A program made the position numbers and the translations under genes. Shown in pieces: positions 14,515 through 22,708 of a stretch of DNA of 24,269 bases. Numbering within the stretch: the stretch's first letter is position 1; each line of letters starts with the position of its first letter. This stretch comes from an uncultured Collinsella sp. (GTDB lineage Bacteria > Actinomycetota > Coriobacteriia > Coriobacteriales > Coriobacteriaceae): assembly GCA_900547285.1 (NCBI GenBank), contig URGF01000012.1, positions 1-24,269 of the forward strand, given 5' to 3'. The notes under the pieces are model-generated. The model was given only the letters and a program-made list of their open reading frames with translations, ran no database searches and was not told the origin of the DNA.

Positions 14515-15876
14515 ATGGATACTGTTCTGAGCGTTCTCTCATCGGTCTTTTGGGGCCTGCTGATGCTTTCCGTCCTCGTGTTTTTGCACGAGGGCGGCCA
14601 CTTTTTGGCGGCGCGTGCCTGCGGCGTCCGTGTGACCGAGTTCTTTTTGGGTCTGCCGTGCCGCTTTGACATCCATTACACGTCGCGTCGCATTGGAACC
14701 AAGTTTGGCGTGACCCCGCTGCTGCTGGGTGGCTACGCTGCCATCTGCGGTATGGATCCGACCGATGTTTCGTGCGCCGATCGCGTGCTCGCGGCTATCT
14801 ATCGTCATGGTCGCGTGACCGTGGCCGACCTTGCTGTCGAGCTCGAACTTTCCGAGGAGGATGTGCTCGAGGCCTGTGCTTTGCTGTTGGGCTGGGGCTC
14901 TATCGCTCCCTGGTATGAAGAAGGGGAAAAGCCTTCGCCCAGCTACTATCCCACCAAGTACCAGACTCTGCCGCGTGACGCGGCGGGTTATACCACCTTT
15001 GACGGCCGTCGGTTCGATCGCGAACATGCGACTGCCGAGGGCGATGTGTGGGAGCTGCTGTGCGGCGAGGCCGAGTTCCTTGCGCAAGAACGCTCGCACA
15101 CCTATCTTGGCCAAGGCTTTCTCAAGCGCGCCTTTATGCTGCTCGCAGGCATTATCGTCAATATCTTGACGGGTTTTTTGCTCCTTATGAGCATCTATTC
15201 CATTGCGGGTGTCACCGTGCCGATGGATACCAACGCGATCGGTCAGGTTGACGAGGGGTCTATTGCCGCCAAGGCGGGTATCGAGGCCGGTGATGCGATC
15301 CTTTCGGTTGACGGTGTCTCATGTTCTACTTGGATGGATGTCTACGATGCCATCGGCAAGGCCGCCGGTAAGGACGATATCGCCATCGAGTACGAGCGTG
15401 ACGGCAAGCAGCATTCGACCACGGTTGCGCTCAAAGAGGACGAGCGCCTAGGTGTGTATGCCTCTACGCAGGTGGTCCGTATAGACCCGATCACCTCGGC
15501 GCGTCTGTCATTCTCCTATGTTGTACAGACGGCGGATGGCGTGATGCGCCTACTCCAGCCGCAGCATACGATGGAGATCCTCGATCAGTCCTCCTCGATC
15601 GTGGGAATTAGCGTTATGTCCTCACAGGCTGCTGCTGCCGGCCCTGCCACATTCCTTTCGTTTGCCGCCCTCATTTCATTCTCGCTTGGCTTTATGAACC
15701 TGCTGCCCATCCCGCCACTCGATGGCGGCAAGCTAGTCATCGAGATCATTCAGAAGATTGCGGGCCGCGAGCTTCCGCTCAAGGTCCAGACGATTGTGAG
15801 CTATGTGGGCATCGCGCTCTTTGCGCTGCTGTTTGTCTATATGCTTCGTTCCGACATCCTTCGATTTATTCTGTAG
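14515..15876 (+). CDS. rseP: Site-2 intramembrane metalloprotease, RseP/RasP-like, with cytoplasmic insert
   Basis: S2P-family zinc proteases cut membrane-anchored anti-sigma factors and signal-peptide remnants inside the membrane. The 453-residue product has HEGGH (residues 25-29) in the first membrane helix, FGVTPLLLGGYAAICGM as the membrane-reentrant hairpin, a helix at about 203-228 with AGIIVNIL, a PDZ domain (about 240-315, VDEGSIAAKAGIEAGDAILSVDG), and the second active-site helix with NLLPIPPLDGGK near 394-406 (zinc-ligand Asp). A final membrane helix ends the protein. Between the hairpin and the second helix lie about 120 extra residues (81-200). Their first 50 read like a winged helix. 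The start is probably ATG 14515: AAGGA at 14495-14499 is rather far (15 nt), while TTG 14500 directly abuts it. The gene sits between dxr and ispG. Confidence 0.93.
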   Translation: MDTVLSVLSSVFWGLLMLSVLVFLHEGGHFLAARACGVRVTEFFLGLPCRFDIHYTSRRIGTKFGVTPLLLGGYAAICGMDPTDVSCADRVLAAIYRHGRVTVADLAVELELSEEDVLEACALLLGWGSIAPWYEEGEKPSPSYYPTKYQTLPRDAAGYTTFDGRRFDREHATAEGDVWELLCGEAEFLAQERSHTYLGQGFLKRAFMLLAGIIVNILTGFLLLMSIYSIAGVTVPMDTNAIGQVDEGSIAAKAGIEAGDAILSVDGVSCSTWMDVYDAIGKAAGKDDIAIEYERDGKQHSTTVALKEDERLGVYASTQVVRIDPITSARLSFSYVVQTADGVMRLLQPQHTMEILDQSSSIVGISVMSSQAAAAGPATFLSFAALISFSLGFMNLLPIPPLDGGKLVIEIIQKIAGRELPLKVQTIVSYVGIALFALLFVYMLRSDILRFIL

Positions 15877-15889
15877 GGGAGTGTTTGGA

Positions 15890-16972
15890 TTGTCTTTATC
15901 CCATCCTTTGCCTCGCGAGCTGACGCGCCCCGTGCATGTGGGCGGCGTGCAGATCGGTGGCGGCGCGCCGGTGGTGGTCCAATCTATGACCTGCACCGAT
16001 ACCGCTGATGCCCAGGCAACGCTTGCGCAAGTGTGCGCGTTGGCGCAGGCTGGCTGCGATATCGTGCGTGTGAGCGTGCCCACTGAGGCCGCGCTTGAGG
16101 GTTTCCGCACCATCTGTGCCGAGTCTCCGGTGCCGATTGTCGCCGATATCCACTTTAACCATAAGCTCGCCATTGGTGCTGTTGAGGCCGGTGCCGCCAA
16201 GCTGCGCATCAATCCCGGCAATATCGGCGATTGGGCCAAGGTTGACGCGGTGATCGATGCTGCGGGTGCCGCGGGCTGTGCGATTCGCATTGGCGTGAAC
16301 GCGGGCTCGCTTGAGCAAGATATTGCCGAGCGCGACGACCTCACGCAGCCCGAAAAGCTCGTGATGTCGAGCGAGCGCTTCGTCAAGCACTTTGAGGATC
16401 GCGGCTTTACGAATATTGTGCTTTCGGCCAAGGCCCATAGCGTGCAAACGACGCTCGATACCTATCGAGCCCTGTCACGTGAGATTCCCCACGTTCCGCT
16501 TCACCTGGGCGTGACGGAGGCGGGGACCAAGCTTCAGGGCACCATCAAGAGCTCTGTAGGCTTGGGTATCTTGCTTTCCGAAGGCATTGGCGACACCATG
16601 CGTGTGTCGCTCACGGCCGATCCGGTTGAGGAGCCGCCGGTCGCCTGGGGAATTCTACAGTCGCTGGGCCTGCGTCGCCGTGGTCCCGAGATTGTCTCGT
16701 GCCCCACGTGCGCCCGCTGCCAGGTTAACCTCATTCCCATCGCCGAGGAGGTCACCGAGCGGCTTAAGAACTATTCCGCGCCGCTTTCGATTGCCGTCAT
16801 GGGATGTGCCGTTAATGGCCCCGGTGAGGCTTCTGATGCCGACCTGGGCGTTGCTTGCGGACGTGGTCAGGCCTTGCTCTTTTCGCATGGCCAGATCATT
16901 GGTAAAGTAGCTGAGGACCAAATTGTCGACGCGCTTATGGCAGAGGTCGACAAGCTTATTGAGGAGAAATAA
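15890..16972 (+). CDS. ispG: 4-hydroxy-3-methylbut-2-enyl diphosphate synthase (IspG/GcpE)
   Basis: IspG is the [4Fe-4S] enzyme that reduces methylerythritol cyclodiphosphate to HMBPP, the penultimate MEP step. It uses a ferredoxin or flavodoxin. The 360-residue product shows the TIM-barrel part (VVVQSMTCTDTADAQATLAQV, VRVSVPTEAA, PIVADIHFNHKLAIGAVEAGAAKLRINPGN) and the C-terminal cluster domain: Cys271 and Cys274 in SCPTCARC, Cys306 in MGCAVNGPGEA, and the Glu of that same motif as fourth ligand. An extra Cys277 lies beside the first pair. The start is TTG 15890 with AGGGGAG at 15875-15881, 8 nt away and just after the rseP stop. Frames open further upstream run back into rseP and are not supported. 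proS starts directly after the TAA. Confidence 0.96.
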   Translation: MSLSHPLPRELTRPVHVGGVQIGGGAPVVVQSMTCTDTADAQATLAQVCALAQAGCDIVRVSVPTEAALEGFRTICAESPVPIVADIHFNHKLAIGAVEAGAAKLRINPGNIGDWAKVDAVIDAAGAAGCAIRIGVNAGSLEQDIAERDDLTQPEKLVMSSERFVKHFEDRGFTNIVLSAKAHSVQTTLDTYRALSREIPHVPLHLGVTEAGTKLQGTIKSSVGLGILLSEGIGDTMRVSLTADPVEEPPVAWGILQSLGLRRRGPEIVSCPTCARCQVNLIPIAEEVTERLKNYSAPLSIAVMGCAVNGPGEASDADLGVACGRGQALLFSHGQIIGKVAEDQIVDALMAEVDKLIEEK

Positions 16973-18694
16973 ATGACCCGAGCAATGTATATGTCTAAGC
17001 TCTATGCGCCGACGCTTAAAGAGGATCCGGCGGACGCTGAGCTCGCCAGCCACCGCCTGCTGCTCCGTGCCGGCATGATCCGCAAGGAGGCCGCCGGCCT
17101 GTATTCCTATCTGCCGCTTGCTTGGCGCTCGATCCGCAAGATTGAGAACATCGTGCGCGACGAGATGGACGCTGCCGGCGCCCAGGAGCTTATGATGCCC
17201 ATCATGGTCGATGCCGAGCTGTGGCGTGAGTCCGGCCGTATCGACGCCTATGGCAAGGAGCTTGTGCGCTTTGACGACCGTCATGGTCGCGAGTTCGTCC
17301 TGGGCCCCACGCACGAGGAGACCGTCACGGCCCTAGTGCGCAATGAGCTGCGCTCCTATAAGCAGCTGCCCGTCAACCTGTACCACATTCAGGACAAGTT
17401 CCGCGACGAGTTCCGCCCTCGCTTTGGCCTGATGCGCGGTCGCGAGTTCATCATGAAGGACGCCTACAGCTTCTCCGCCACGCAGGAGAGTCTGCAGGAG
17501 GAGTACGACAAGATGAAGCAGGCCTACGCCAACATCTGCGAGCGCTGCTACATCAAGGCTCTGCCCGTTGTCGCCGACTCCGGCGAGATCGGTGGCGATA
17601 CCTCCGTCGAGTACATGGCTTTGGCCGACGCCGGCGAGGCTTCGCTGGTCTACTGCGACGATTGCGGCTTTGCTGCCGATGACGAGGCGGCAAGCACCAA
17701 GGTCGTCGTGACCGAGGGCCCCGGCGACGGTACGCTCACCAAGGTTGAGACTCCGGGCATGGGCACCATTGAGGCTGTTGCTAAGTTCTTTGGGTTCCCC
17801 GAGAACGGCACGCGCAAGTCGCTGGCACTCATCGACGCCGAGGGCAAGCCAGTCGTGGCCATTGTTCCGGGCGATCACGAGCTCAACGATTGCAAGGCCG
17901 AGCACGTCTTTGGCAAGGGCTATCGCATGATGACCGACGAGGAGCTCCAGACCTACGGTCTGCACAAGGGCTTTATCGGACCGGTTAACTTGCCCGAGGG
18001 CATCCGTCTGGTGTGCGACGAGAGCCTGCGCGAGTCCAAGCAGTGGGCCTGCGGTGCCAACGAGGTCGATTATCACTTTACCGGTGCCTGCCCCGAGCGC
18101 GACTTTACCGTCGATGAGTGGGCAGATCTGGTCACCGTCGTTGCCGGCGATCCCTGCCCGCACTGCGGCAAGCCGCTCTCTGCTGCTCGCGGCATCGAGG
18201 TCTCGCAGGTCTTCCAGCTGGGTACCAAGTATTCCGAGGCCATGGGCGCCACCTTTATGGACGAGGACGGCAAGGAGAAGCCGCTTATCATGGGTTGCTA
18301 CGGCGTGGGCGTGTCCCGCTCGCTTGCTGCCGTCGTGGAGCAGCACAACGACGAGCACGGTATCGTCTGGCCGGTTTCCGTTGCCCCGTACGAGGTCGCT
18401 GTGATTCCGCTCGATCCCAAGAAGGAGGAGTGCGCAACCGTCTGCGACCAAATCGTCGAGGGCTTGTGCGCCGAGGGTATCGAGGTCGTCGTCGACGACC
18501 GTGACGAGCGTCCCGGCTTTAAGTTTGCCGATAACGACCTCATGGGCTTCCCGTATCAGGTCGTTCTGGGTAAGCGTGGCCTCAAGAATGGTACTGTGGA
18601 GCTCAAGGACCGTGCTACGGGCGAGCGCGAGGACGTGGCGATCGACGAGGTCGTTGCCAAGGTTGCCGAGCTTGTTAAGGCAGCCCGCCGTTAA
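16973..18694 (+). CDS. proS: Prolyl-tRNA synthetase, bacterial type with editing domain
   Basis: ProRS charges tRNA-Pro and clears mischarged alanine. The 573-residue product is the long bacterial form. Class II motif 1 lies in the N-terminal RLLLRAGMIRKEAAGLYSYLPLAWRSIRKIENIVR segment, the GPTHEE loop at about 105, and motif 2 FRDEFRPRFGLMRGREFIMKDAYSF at about 143-167. The YbaK-like editing insert spans roughly residues 225-390 (TKSLALIDAEGKPVVAIVPGDHELN region, written here as RKSLALIDAEG). Motif 3 is GCYGVGVSRSLAAVVEQ near 443-459, followed by the anticodon-binding domain with YQVVLGKRGLKNG. The start ATG 16973 directly follows the ispG stop. It is the last gene of the long plus-strand run and ends at a large terminator. 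Confidence 0.98.
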   Translation: MTRAMYMSKLYAPTLKEDPADAELASHRLLLRAGMIRKEAAGLYSYLPLAWRSIRKIENIVRDEMDAAGAQELMMPIMVDAELWRESGRIDAYGKELVRFDDRHGREFVLGPTHEETVTALVRNELRSYKQLPVNLYHIQDKFRDEFRPRFGLMRGREFIMKDAYSFSATQESLQEEYDKMKQAYANICERCYIKALPVVADSGEIGGDTSVEYMALADAGEASLVYCDDCGFAADDEAASTKVVVTEGPGDGTLTKVETPGMGTIEAVAKFFGFPENGTRKSLALIDAEGKPVVAIVPGDHELNDCKAEHVFGKGYRMMTDEELQTYGLHKGFIGPVNLPEGIRLVCDESLRESKQWACGANEVDYHFTGACPERDFTVDEWADLVTVVAGDPCPHCGKPLSAARGIEVSQVFQLGTKYSEAMGATFMDEDGKEKPLIMGCYGVGVSRSLAAVVEQHNDEHGIVWPVSVAPYEVAVIPLDPKKEECATVCDQIVEGLCAEGIEVVVDDRDERPGFKFADNDLMGFPYQVVLGKRGLKNGTVELKDRATGEREDVAIDEVVAKVAELVKAARR

Positions 18695-18724
18695 TCGACG
18701 ATTTCGCTTGTAGTTCGATATGTG

Positions 18725-18775
18725 GGACGGCCCCGCATTTCTCCAATCGGGGAGATGCGGGGCCGTCCTATTATC
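18725..18775 (+). terminator. Large terminator hairpin after proS
   Basis: A roughly 20-bp stem pairs 18725-18744 with 18749-18768 (outer 14 bp perfect, two wobbles inside, loop AATC). It is followed by a weak T-rich stretch TATTATCTT. Its strength and place 30 nt after proS make it the operon end. Confidence 0.8.
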
Positions 18776-18795
18776 TTGTAGCATCCTCGATATCT

Positions 18796-18837
18796 AAAAG
18801 GAAAACCCCACAGCCCATGCGAGCTGCGGGGTTTTCC
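18796..18837 (-). terminator. Terminator for the minus-strand kinase gene
   Basis: 10-bp arms GGAAAACCCC (18800-18809) and GGGGTTTTCC (18828-18837), then one mismatch and CAGC/GCTG inside. On the minus strand the stem is followed by TTTT (18799-18796), so it terminates transcription coming from the adhE side. The hairpin may also act on the plus strand, but no T run follows there. Confidence 0.78.
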
Positions 18838-18872
18838 ATTGTGCCTCCGATGCGAAATAAATCGCTCAGATA

Positions 18873-19637
18873 TTACTGATAATCGACGACGTCGATCCAG
18901 TTCTTCAGGAACTCATCGTTCACATTGCGCTTGCGAGCAAGCTCGGAAGCGGCGACGATGCTCGTCCACTGACGCACGACCTGCATGGGCATGTCGGCAC
19001 GGTCGCAGTAGAGCTCCAGGTAGGCCTCGGCCTGGTCCTTGCTGTTGAGGGCAAAGAGCAGGTAGGTGGTGGCAACGTCGGCAGCAGGGGAGCCCTGGGT
19101 AGCGTGTGCCCAGTCGCAGACATAGAGCTGGCCGTCGTCGCCGACGATGACGTTGGAGGGGTTGAAGTCGCCGTGGCAGACCTTGAACTCCTTGGTCATG
19201 CCGTCCAGACGCTCCTGAAGGTTGTAGCGCGTGGTGGCATTAAGCTGATCAAGGCTGTCGATCATGCGGGCGAACTTGTCGCGCTGACGGTTGAGCAGCG
19301 GGGAGGTGTAGCCGTGGATCTCGATCTGGAGGTCTACGAACATCTCGAGGTACTCACCAAAGCGCTGGGGCTCGGCAGTCATCTTCTCGGCAAGGGTGGT
19401 GCCCGGAACCTTCTCGGTCACGAGCGCCCAGCCGTTGGCGTTCTCGAGCTGGGAAACCTCGAGCGCCTTGGGGCTGCGGATGCCGCACTCATTGATGCGG
19501 GCAAGATTCAAAGCCTCGTTGAACACGTCGGAGACAGGCTTGGTCTCGTTAAAGACCTTGACGATCTTGTCGCCCAGGTCGTAAACGACCTTGTTGCCAC
19601 GGCGGACGAGCTCGGTCTTGGAATCGGGTAGCAGCAT
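18873..19637 (-). CDS. APH-fold small-molecule kinase (aminoglycoside phosphotransferase family), substrate unknown
   Basis: The 254-residue product has the protein-kinase-like APH fold. The N-lobe has LVRRGNKVVYDLGDKIVKVF with the putative ATP-binding Lys. The catalytic loop is VCHGDFNPSNVIV (Brenner-type HGDxxxxN), and the metal-binding Asp lies in YVCDWAHATQGSPAADVA. These are the family's key residues, so it is likely an active phosphotransferase. The sequence resembles the group of small APH-like proteins in gut anaerobes that are not proven resistance enzymes, so drug resistance should not be assumed. Start ATG (minus strand, 19637) has GAAAGGA 7 nt upstream. It lies 89 nt downstream of adhE on the same strand with a hairpin between, and could be co-transcribed with it. 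Confidence 0.85.
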   Translation of the reverse strand: MLLPDSKTELVRRGNKVVYDLGDKIVKVFNETKPVSDVFNEALNLARINECGIRSPKALEVSQLENANGWALVTEKVPGTTLAEKMTAEPQRFGEYLEMFVDLQIEIHGYTSPLLNRQRDKFARMIDSLDQLNATTRYNLQERLDGMTKEFKVCHGDFNPSNVIVGDDGQLYVCDWAHATQGSPAADVATTYLLFALNSKDQAEAYLELYCDRADMPMQVVRQWTSIVAASELARKRNVNDEFLKNWIDVVDYQ

Positions 19638-19670
19638 GGTTGCATCCTTTCAACGATGCGATAGAAGCGA

Positions 19671-19707
19671 CGGCGGGGGTGTGTGAAACACCCGTGCACC
19701 CCCGCCG
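19671..19707 (-). other. GC-rich stem-loop between adhE and the kinase gene
   Basis: Perfect 11-bp arms CGGCGGGGGTG (19671-19681) and CACCCCCGCCG (19697-19707) enclose a 15-nt loop. On the minus strand the bases after the stem are TCGCTTCTATC, without a real T run, and T6 lies before the stem. It may attenuate transcription or protect the adhE mRNA 3' end, lowering expression of the downstream kinase relative to adhE. Confidence 0.55.
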
Positions 19708-19726
19708 CAAAAAACCGTGCTAAAAA

Positions 19727-22375
19727 CTAGCAGACGGCGTAGTCCTGGGGCTCGCGGCCGTAGTAGGCGTCCAGGTAGAGCTCCTTGATCTCGCTCATGA
19801 GCGGGTAGCGCGGGTTAGCGCCGGTGCACTGGTCGTTGAATGCCTGCTCGGTCATCTCGTCGAGGGTGTCGAGGAAGTACTGCTCGTCAACACCGTAGTC
19901 GGCGATGGTCTTCTTGACGCCAATGAAGTCCTTGAGCTCCTCGAGCTTCGTGATGAAGTTCTCGAAGACCTCCTTGTCGTCCTTGCCCTCGATGCCGCAG
20001 TACTTGGCCATCTCGGCGTAGTTGTGCAACGCGTTGGGGTAAGGATACTGGGAGAAGGTACCCATCTTGACGGGAGCCTCGGCGGCGTTGTAGCGCATGA
20101 CGCGGGTCAGGATGACGGCGTTAGCGATGCCGTGGGGCAGGTGATGGAAAGCGCCGAGCTTGTGAGCCATGGAGTGGTTGAGGCCCAGGAAGGCGTTGGC
20201 GAAGGCCATACCGGCCATGCAGGAGGCGTTGTGCATCTCCTCGCGGGCGTGCGGGTCCTTGGCGCCGTTCGTGAAGCTGGAGGGCAGGTTCTCAAAGACG
20301 AGCTTGGCAGCGCGCTCGGAGAGGCCCTTGGTGTAGTCGGAAGCCATGATGGAGACGTAGGACTCGATGGCGTGGGTCATGACGTCGATGCCGGAGGCAG
20401 CGGTCAGGCCGCGCGGGGCGGTCATGCAGTTGTCGGCGTCGACGATAGCCATGTTGGGGAGCAGCGCGTAGTCGGCGAGCGGCCACTTGATGCCGGTCTC
20501 CTTGTCGGTGATGATGGCGAACGGCGTGCACTCGGAGCCGGTACCCGAGGAGGTCGGGACGGCGACGAAGTAGGCCTTCTTGCCCATCTCGGGGAAGGTG
20601 AAGATACGCTTGCGGATGTCCATGAAGTCCATGGCCATGTCCTCAAACTTGCACTCGGGGTGCTCGTACATCATCCACATGATCTTGCCGGCGTCCATAG
20701 CGGAGCCACCGCCGACGGCGATGATGACGTCCGGCTCAAAGAGGGCCATCTGCTTGGCGCCGCGACGTGCGCACTGCAGCGACGGATCGGGCTCGACGTC
20801 ATAGAAGCAGTCGTGGGCGATGCCCATCTCGTCGAGCTTGGCCTCGATGGCGCGGGTGTTGCCATTCTTGAAGAGGAACTGGTCGGTGACGATGAAGGCG
20901 CGCTTCTTGCCCATGACGTTGCCCAGCTCGTCGAGGGCGACGGGCGTGGAACCCTTCTTGAAGTAGACCTTCTCGGGAGCGCGGAACCACAGCATGTTCT
21001 CACGGCGCTCGGCCACAGTCTTAACGTTGATCAAGTGCTTCACCCCAACGTTCTCGGAGACGGAGTTGCCGCCCCAGGAGCCGCAGCCCAGGGTCAGAGA
21101 CGGCTTCATGCCAAAGTTGTACAGGTCACCGATGCCGCCGTGCGAGGACGGGGTGTTGATGACGATACGGCAGGCCTTCATGACGTGCTCGAACAGGCTG
21201 ATCTTCTCGGCCTGGGCGGGGTGCACGTACAGAGAGGCGGTGTGGCCCGGGCCACCGGCGAGCACCAGGTGCTCGGCCTTGTCGACGGCCTCCTGGAAGT
21301 CCTTGGCGTGGTACATGGCCAGGACCGGGGAGAGCTTCTCGTGGGAGAACTCCTCCTTGGCGGGGTCGGTGGAGGTGACCTCGGCGATCAGGATCTTGGT
21401 CTTGGCGGGAACCTCGATGCCGGCGAGCTCGGCGATCTTGGCGGCAGCCATGCCGGGGATGCGGTGATCGAGAGCGCCGTTCTTGAACATGGCGGCACGC
21501 AGGGCCTCCATCTCGGCACCCTGCTTGACGAAGTAGCAGCCGCGCTTCTGGAACTCGGCCTTGACCTGGTCATAGATGCTGTCGATGACGGTCACGGACT
21601 GCTCGGAAGCGCAGATCATGCCGTTGTCGAAGGTCTTGGAGTGGATGATGGAGTTGACGGCGAGCAGAACGTCGGCGGTGTCGTCGATGACGACCGGGGT
21701 GTTACCGGCGCCAACGCCCAGGGCGGGCTTGCCCGAGGAGTAGGCGGCCTTGACCATGCCCGGGCCACCGGTGGCGAGGATGATGTCGACGTCGCGCATG
21801 ACCATGTTGGTCAGCTCGATGGAGGGGACATCGACCCAGCCGATGATGCCCTCGGGGGCACCAGCCTTGACGGCGGCGTCAAGCACGAGCTTGGCGGCGG
21901 CGATGGTGCACTTGGCGGCAGCCGGGTGCGGGGAGATGATGATGGCGTTGCGGGTCTTCAGGCTGATCAGCGTCTTGAAGATCGCGGTGGAGGTGGGGTT
22001 GGTCGTCGGGATGACGGCGCCCACGATGCCGATGGGCTCGGCGATCTTGGTGATGCCGTAGGCCTCGTCGCGCTCCAGGACACCACAGGTCTTGGTGTTC
22101 TTGTAAGCGTTGTAGATGTACTCTGCGGCGTAGTGGTTCTTGATGACCTTGTCCTCAAGAACGCCGCGGCCGGTCTCCTCGATGGCCATCTTCGCCAACG
22201 GGATACGAGCCTTGTTGGCGGCCATGGCGGCCTCATAGAAGATCTTGTCGACCTGCTCCTGCGTGTACGTAGCAAAAAGCGCCTGGGCCTCTCGCATCTG
22301 AGCGAGCTTAGCCTCAAGCGCCTCTACGTTGTCCACAATTGCGGGAGTAGTGTTTTCCGGTGACTTTTTCACCAT
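19727..22375 (-). CDS. adhE: Bifunctional acetaldehyde-CoA/alcohol dehydrogenase AdhE
   Basis: AdhE reduces acetyl-CoA to acetaldehyde and then to ethanol, re-oxidising two NADH in fermentation; the protein forms spirosomes in other bacteria. The 882-residue product has the usual length. The N-terminal aldehyde dehydrogenase domain (about 15-440) shows GIVGAVIPTTNPTSTAIFK, GGPGMVKAAYSSGKPALGVGAGN and catalytic Cys255 in NGMICASEQ. After a linker the iron-dependent alcohol dehydrogenase domain (from about 470) has GGGSAMDAGKIMW, VPTSSGTGSECTPFAII and the metal-binding histidines around GLNHSMAHKLGAFHHLPHG. ATG at 22375 on the minus strand is preceded by AAGGAG at 6 nt. A promoter lies about 40-50 nt upstream and a palindrome beyond that. 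C-ending codon bias suggests high expression. Confidence 0.98.
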   Translation of the reverse strand: MVKKSPENTTPAIVDNVEALEAKLAQMREAQALFATYTQEQVDKIFYEAAMAANKARIPLAKMAIEETGRGVLEDKVIKNHYAAEYIYNAYKNTKTCGVLERDEAYGITKIAEPIGIVGAVIPTTNPTSTAIFKTLISLKTRNAIIISPHPAAAKCTIAAAKLVLDAAVKAGAPEGIIGWVDVPSIELTNMVMRDVDIILATGGPGMVKAAYSSGKPALGVGAGNTPVVIDDTADVLLAVNSIIHSKTFDNGMICASEQSVTVIDSIYDQVKAEFQKRGCYFVKQGAEMEALRAAMFKNGALDHRIPGMAAAKIAELAGIEVPAKTKILIAEVTSTDPAKEEFSHEKLSPVLAMYHAKDFQEAVDKAEHLVLAGGPGHTASLYVHPAQAEKISLFEHVMKACRIVINTPSSHGGIGDLYNFGMKPSLTLGCGSWGGNSVSENVGVKHLINVKTVAERRENMLWFRAPEKVYFKKGSTPVALDELGNVMGKKRAFIVTDQFLFKNGNTRAIEAKLDEMGIAHDCFYDVEPDPSLQCARRGAKQMALFEPDVIIAVGGGSAMDAGKIMWMMYEHPECKFEDMAMDFMDIRKRIFTFPEMGKKAYFVAVPTSSGTGSECTPFAIITDKETGIKWPLADYALLPNMAIVDADNCMTAPRGLTAASGIDVMTHAIESYVSIMASDYTKGLSERAAKLVFENLPSSFTNGAKDPHAREEMHNASCMAGMAFANAFLGLNHSMAHKLGAFHHLPHGIANAVILTRVMRYNAAEAPVKMGTFSQYPYPNALHNYAEMAKYCGIEGKDDKEVFENFITKLEELKDFIGVKKTIADYGVDEQYFLDTLDEMTEQAFNDQCTGANPRYPLMSEIKELYLDAYYGREPQDYAVC

Positions 22376-22415
22376 TTGTGTCTCCTTGCGATCGGAGATT
22401 TACCCTACGCCTTGC

Positions 22416-22424
22416 ATGATAGCA
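22416..22424 (-). promoter_or_regulatory. Probable adhE promoter (extended -10)
   Basis: On the minus strand TGCTATCAT is an extended -10, identical over nine bases to the rpsB one. No good -35 is seen at 16-18 nt. Transcription would start near 22409, giving a leader of about 34 nt. Confidence 0.6.
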
Positions 22425-22467
22425 ATAAATAATTCGGTGAGCGGTAAGATTCCCGTAAAAGGCACAC

Positions 22468-22497
22468 TAAAACGCTTCAACAAACTGAAGCGTTTTA
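22468..22497. promoter_or_regulatory. 12-bp-arm inverted repeat upstream of adhE
   Basis: Arms TAAAACGCTTCA and TGAAGCGTTTTA are perfect complements with a 6-nt spacer, centred about 73 nt upstream of the inferred adhE start of transcription. Each arm has an AARCGYTT-like core with a central CG, as in LacI-family operators. The A-run/T-run flanks would also fit a bidirectional terminator. I cannot tell which from sequence alone. Confidence 0.6.
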
Positions 22498-22680
22498 ACC
22501 ATTTAACTAAAAGCCGAACGTCTTCTCCGGGCGAATTCCTAGTTTTCCCATGGCTATGGTGTGGAGTTTGTTCATTGTTTGCTCATTAGGTCTTAGGAAA
22601 TAAATGCACATCGATCAATTCTGGCTGGTCGTGACACAAATTTTGGGTCGTTTCTATTTCATGGCAATAAACGCGTTTTC

Positions 22681-22708
22681 TTGTCAGACAAAACACTGGT
22701 ATTAAACT
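22681..22708 (+). promoter_or_regulatory. Candidate promoter for the surface-protein gene
   Basis: TTGTCA (22681-22686, one mismatch to the -35 consensus), a 16-nt spacer and TAAACT (22703-22708, four of six -10 bases). It would give a leader of about 100 nt. This is a moderate match only. Confidence 0.4.

Noticed and set aside
13101..14672. 523-codon minus-strand frame opposite dxr, and similar ones opposite rnhB/yraN and proS
   Set aside because: His/Ala/Gly-rich compositional shadows without ribosome sites; the plus-strand genes are unambiguous.
20024..22363. 779-codon open frame on the plus strand opposite adhE
   Set aside because: Its sequence is Gly/Val/Asp/Leu-rich low complexity with no family motifs. 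It arises from the strong C-ending codon bias of adhE, which is certain by its own motifs.
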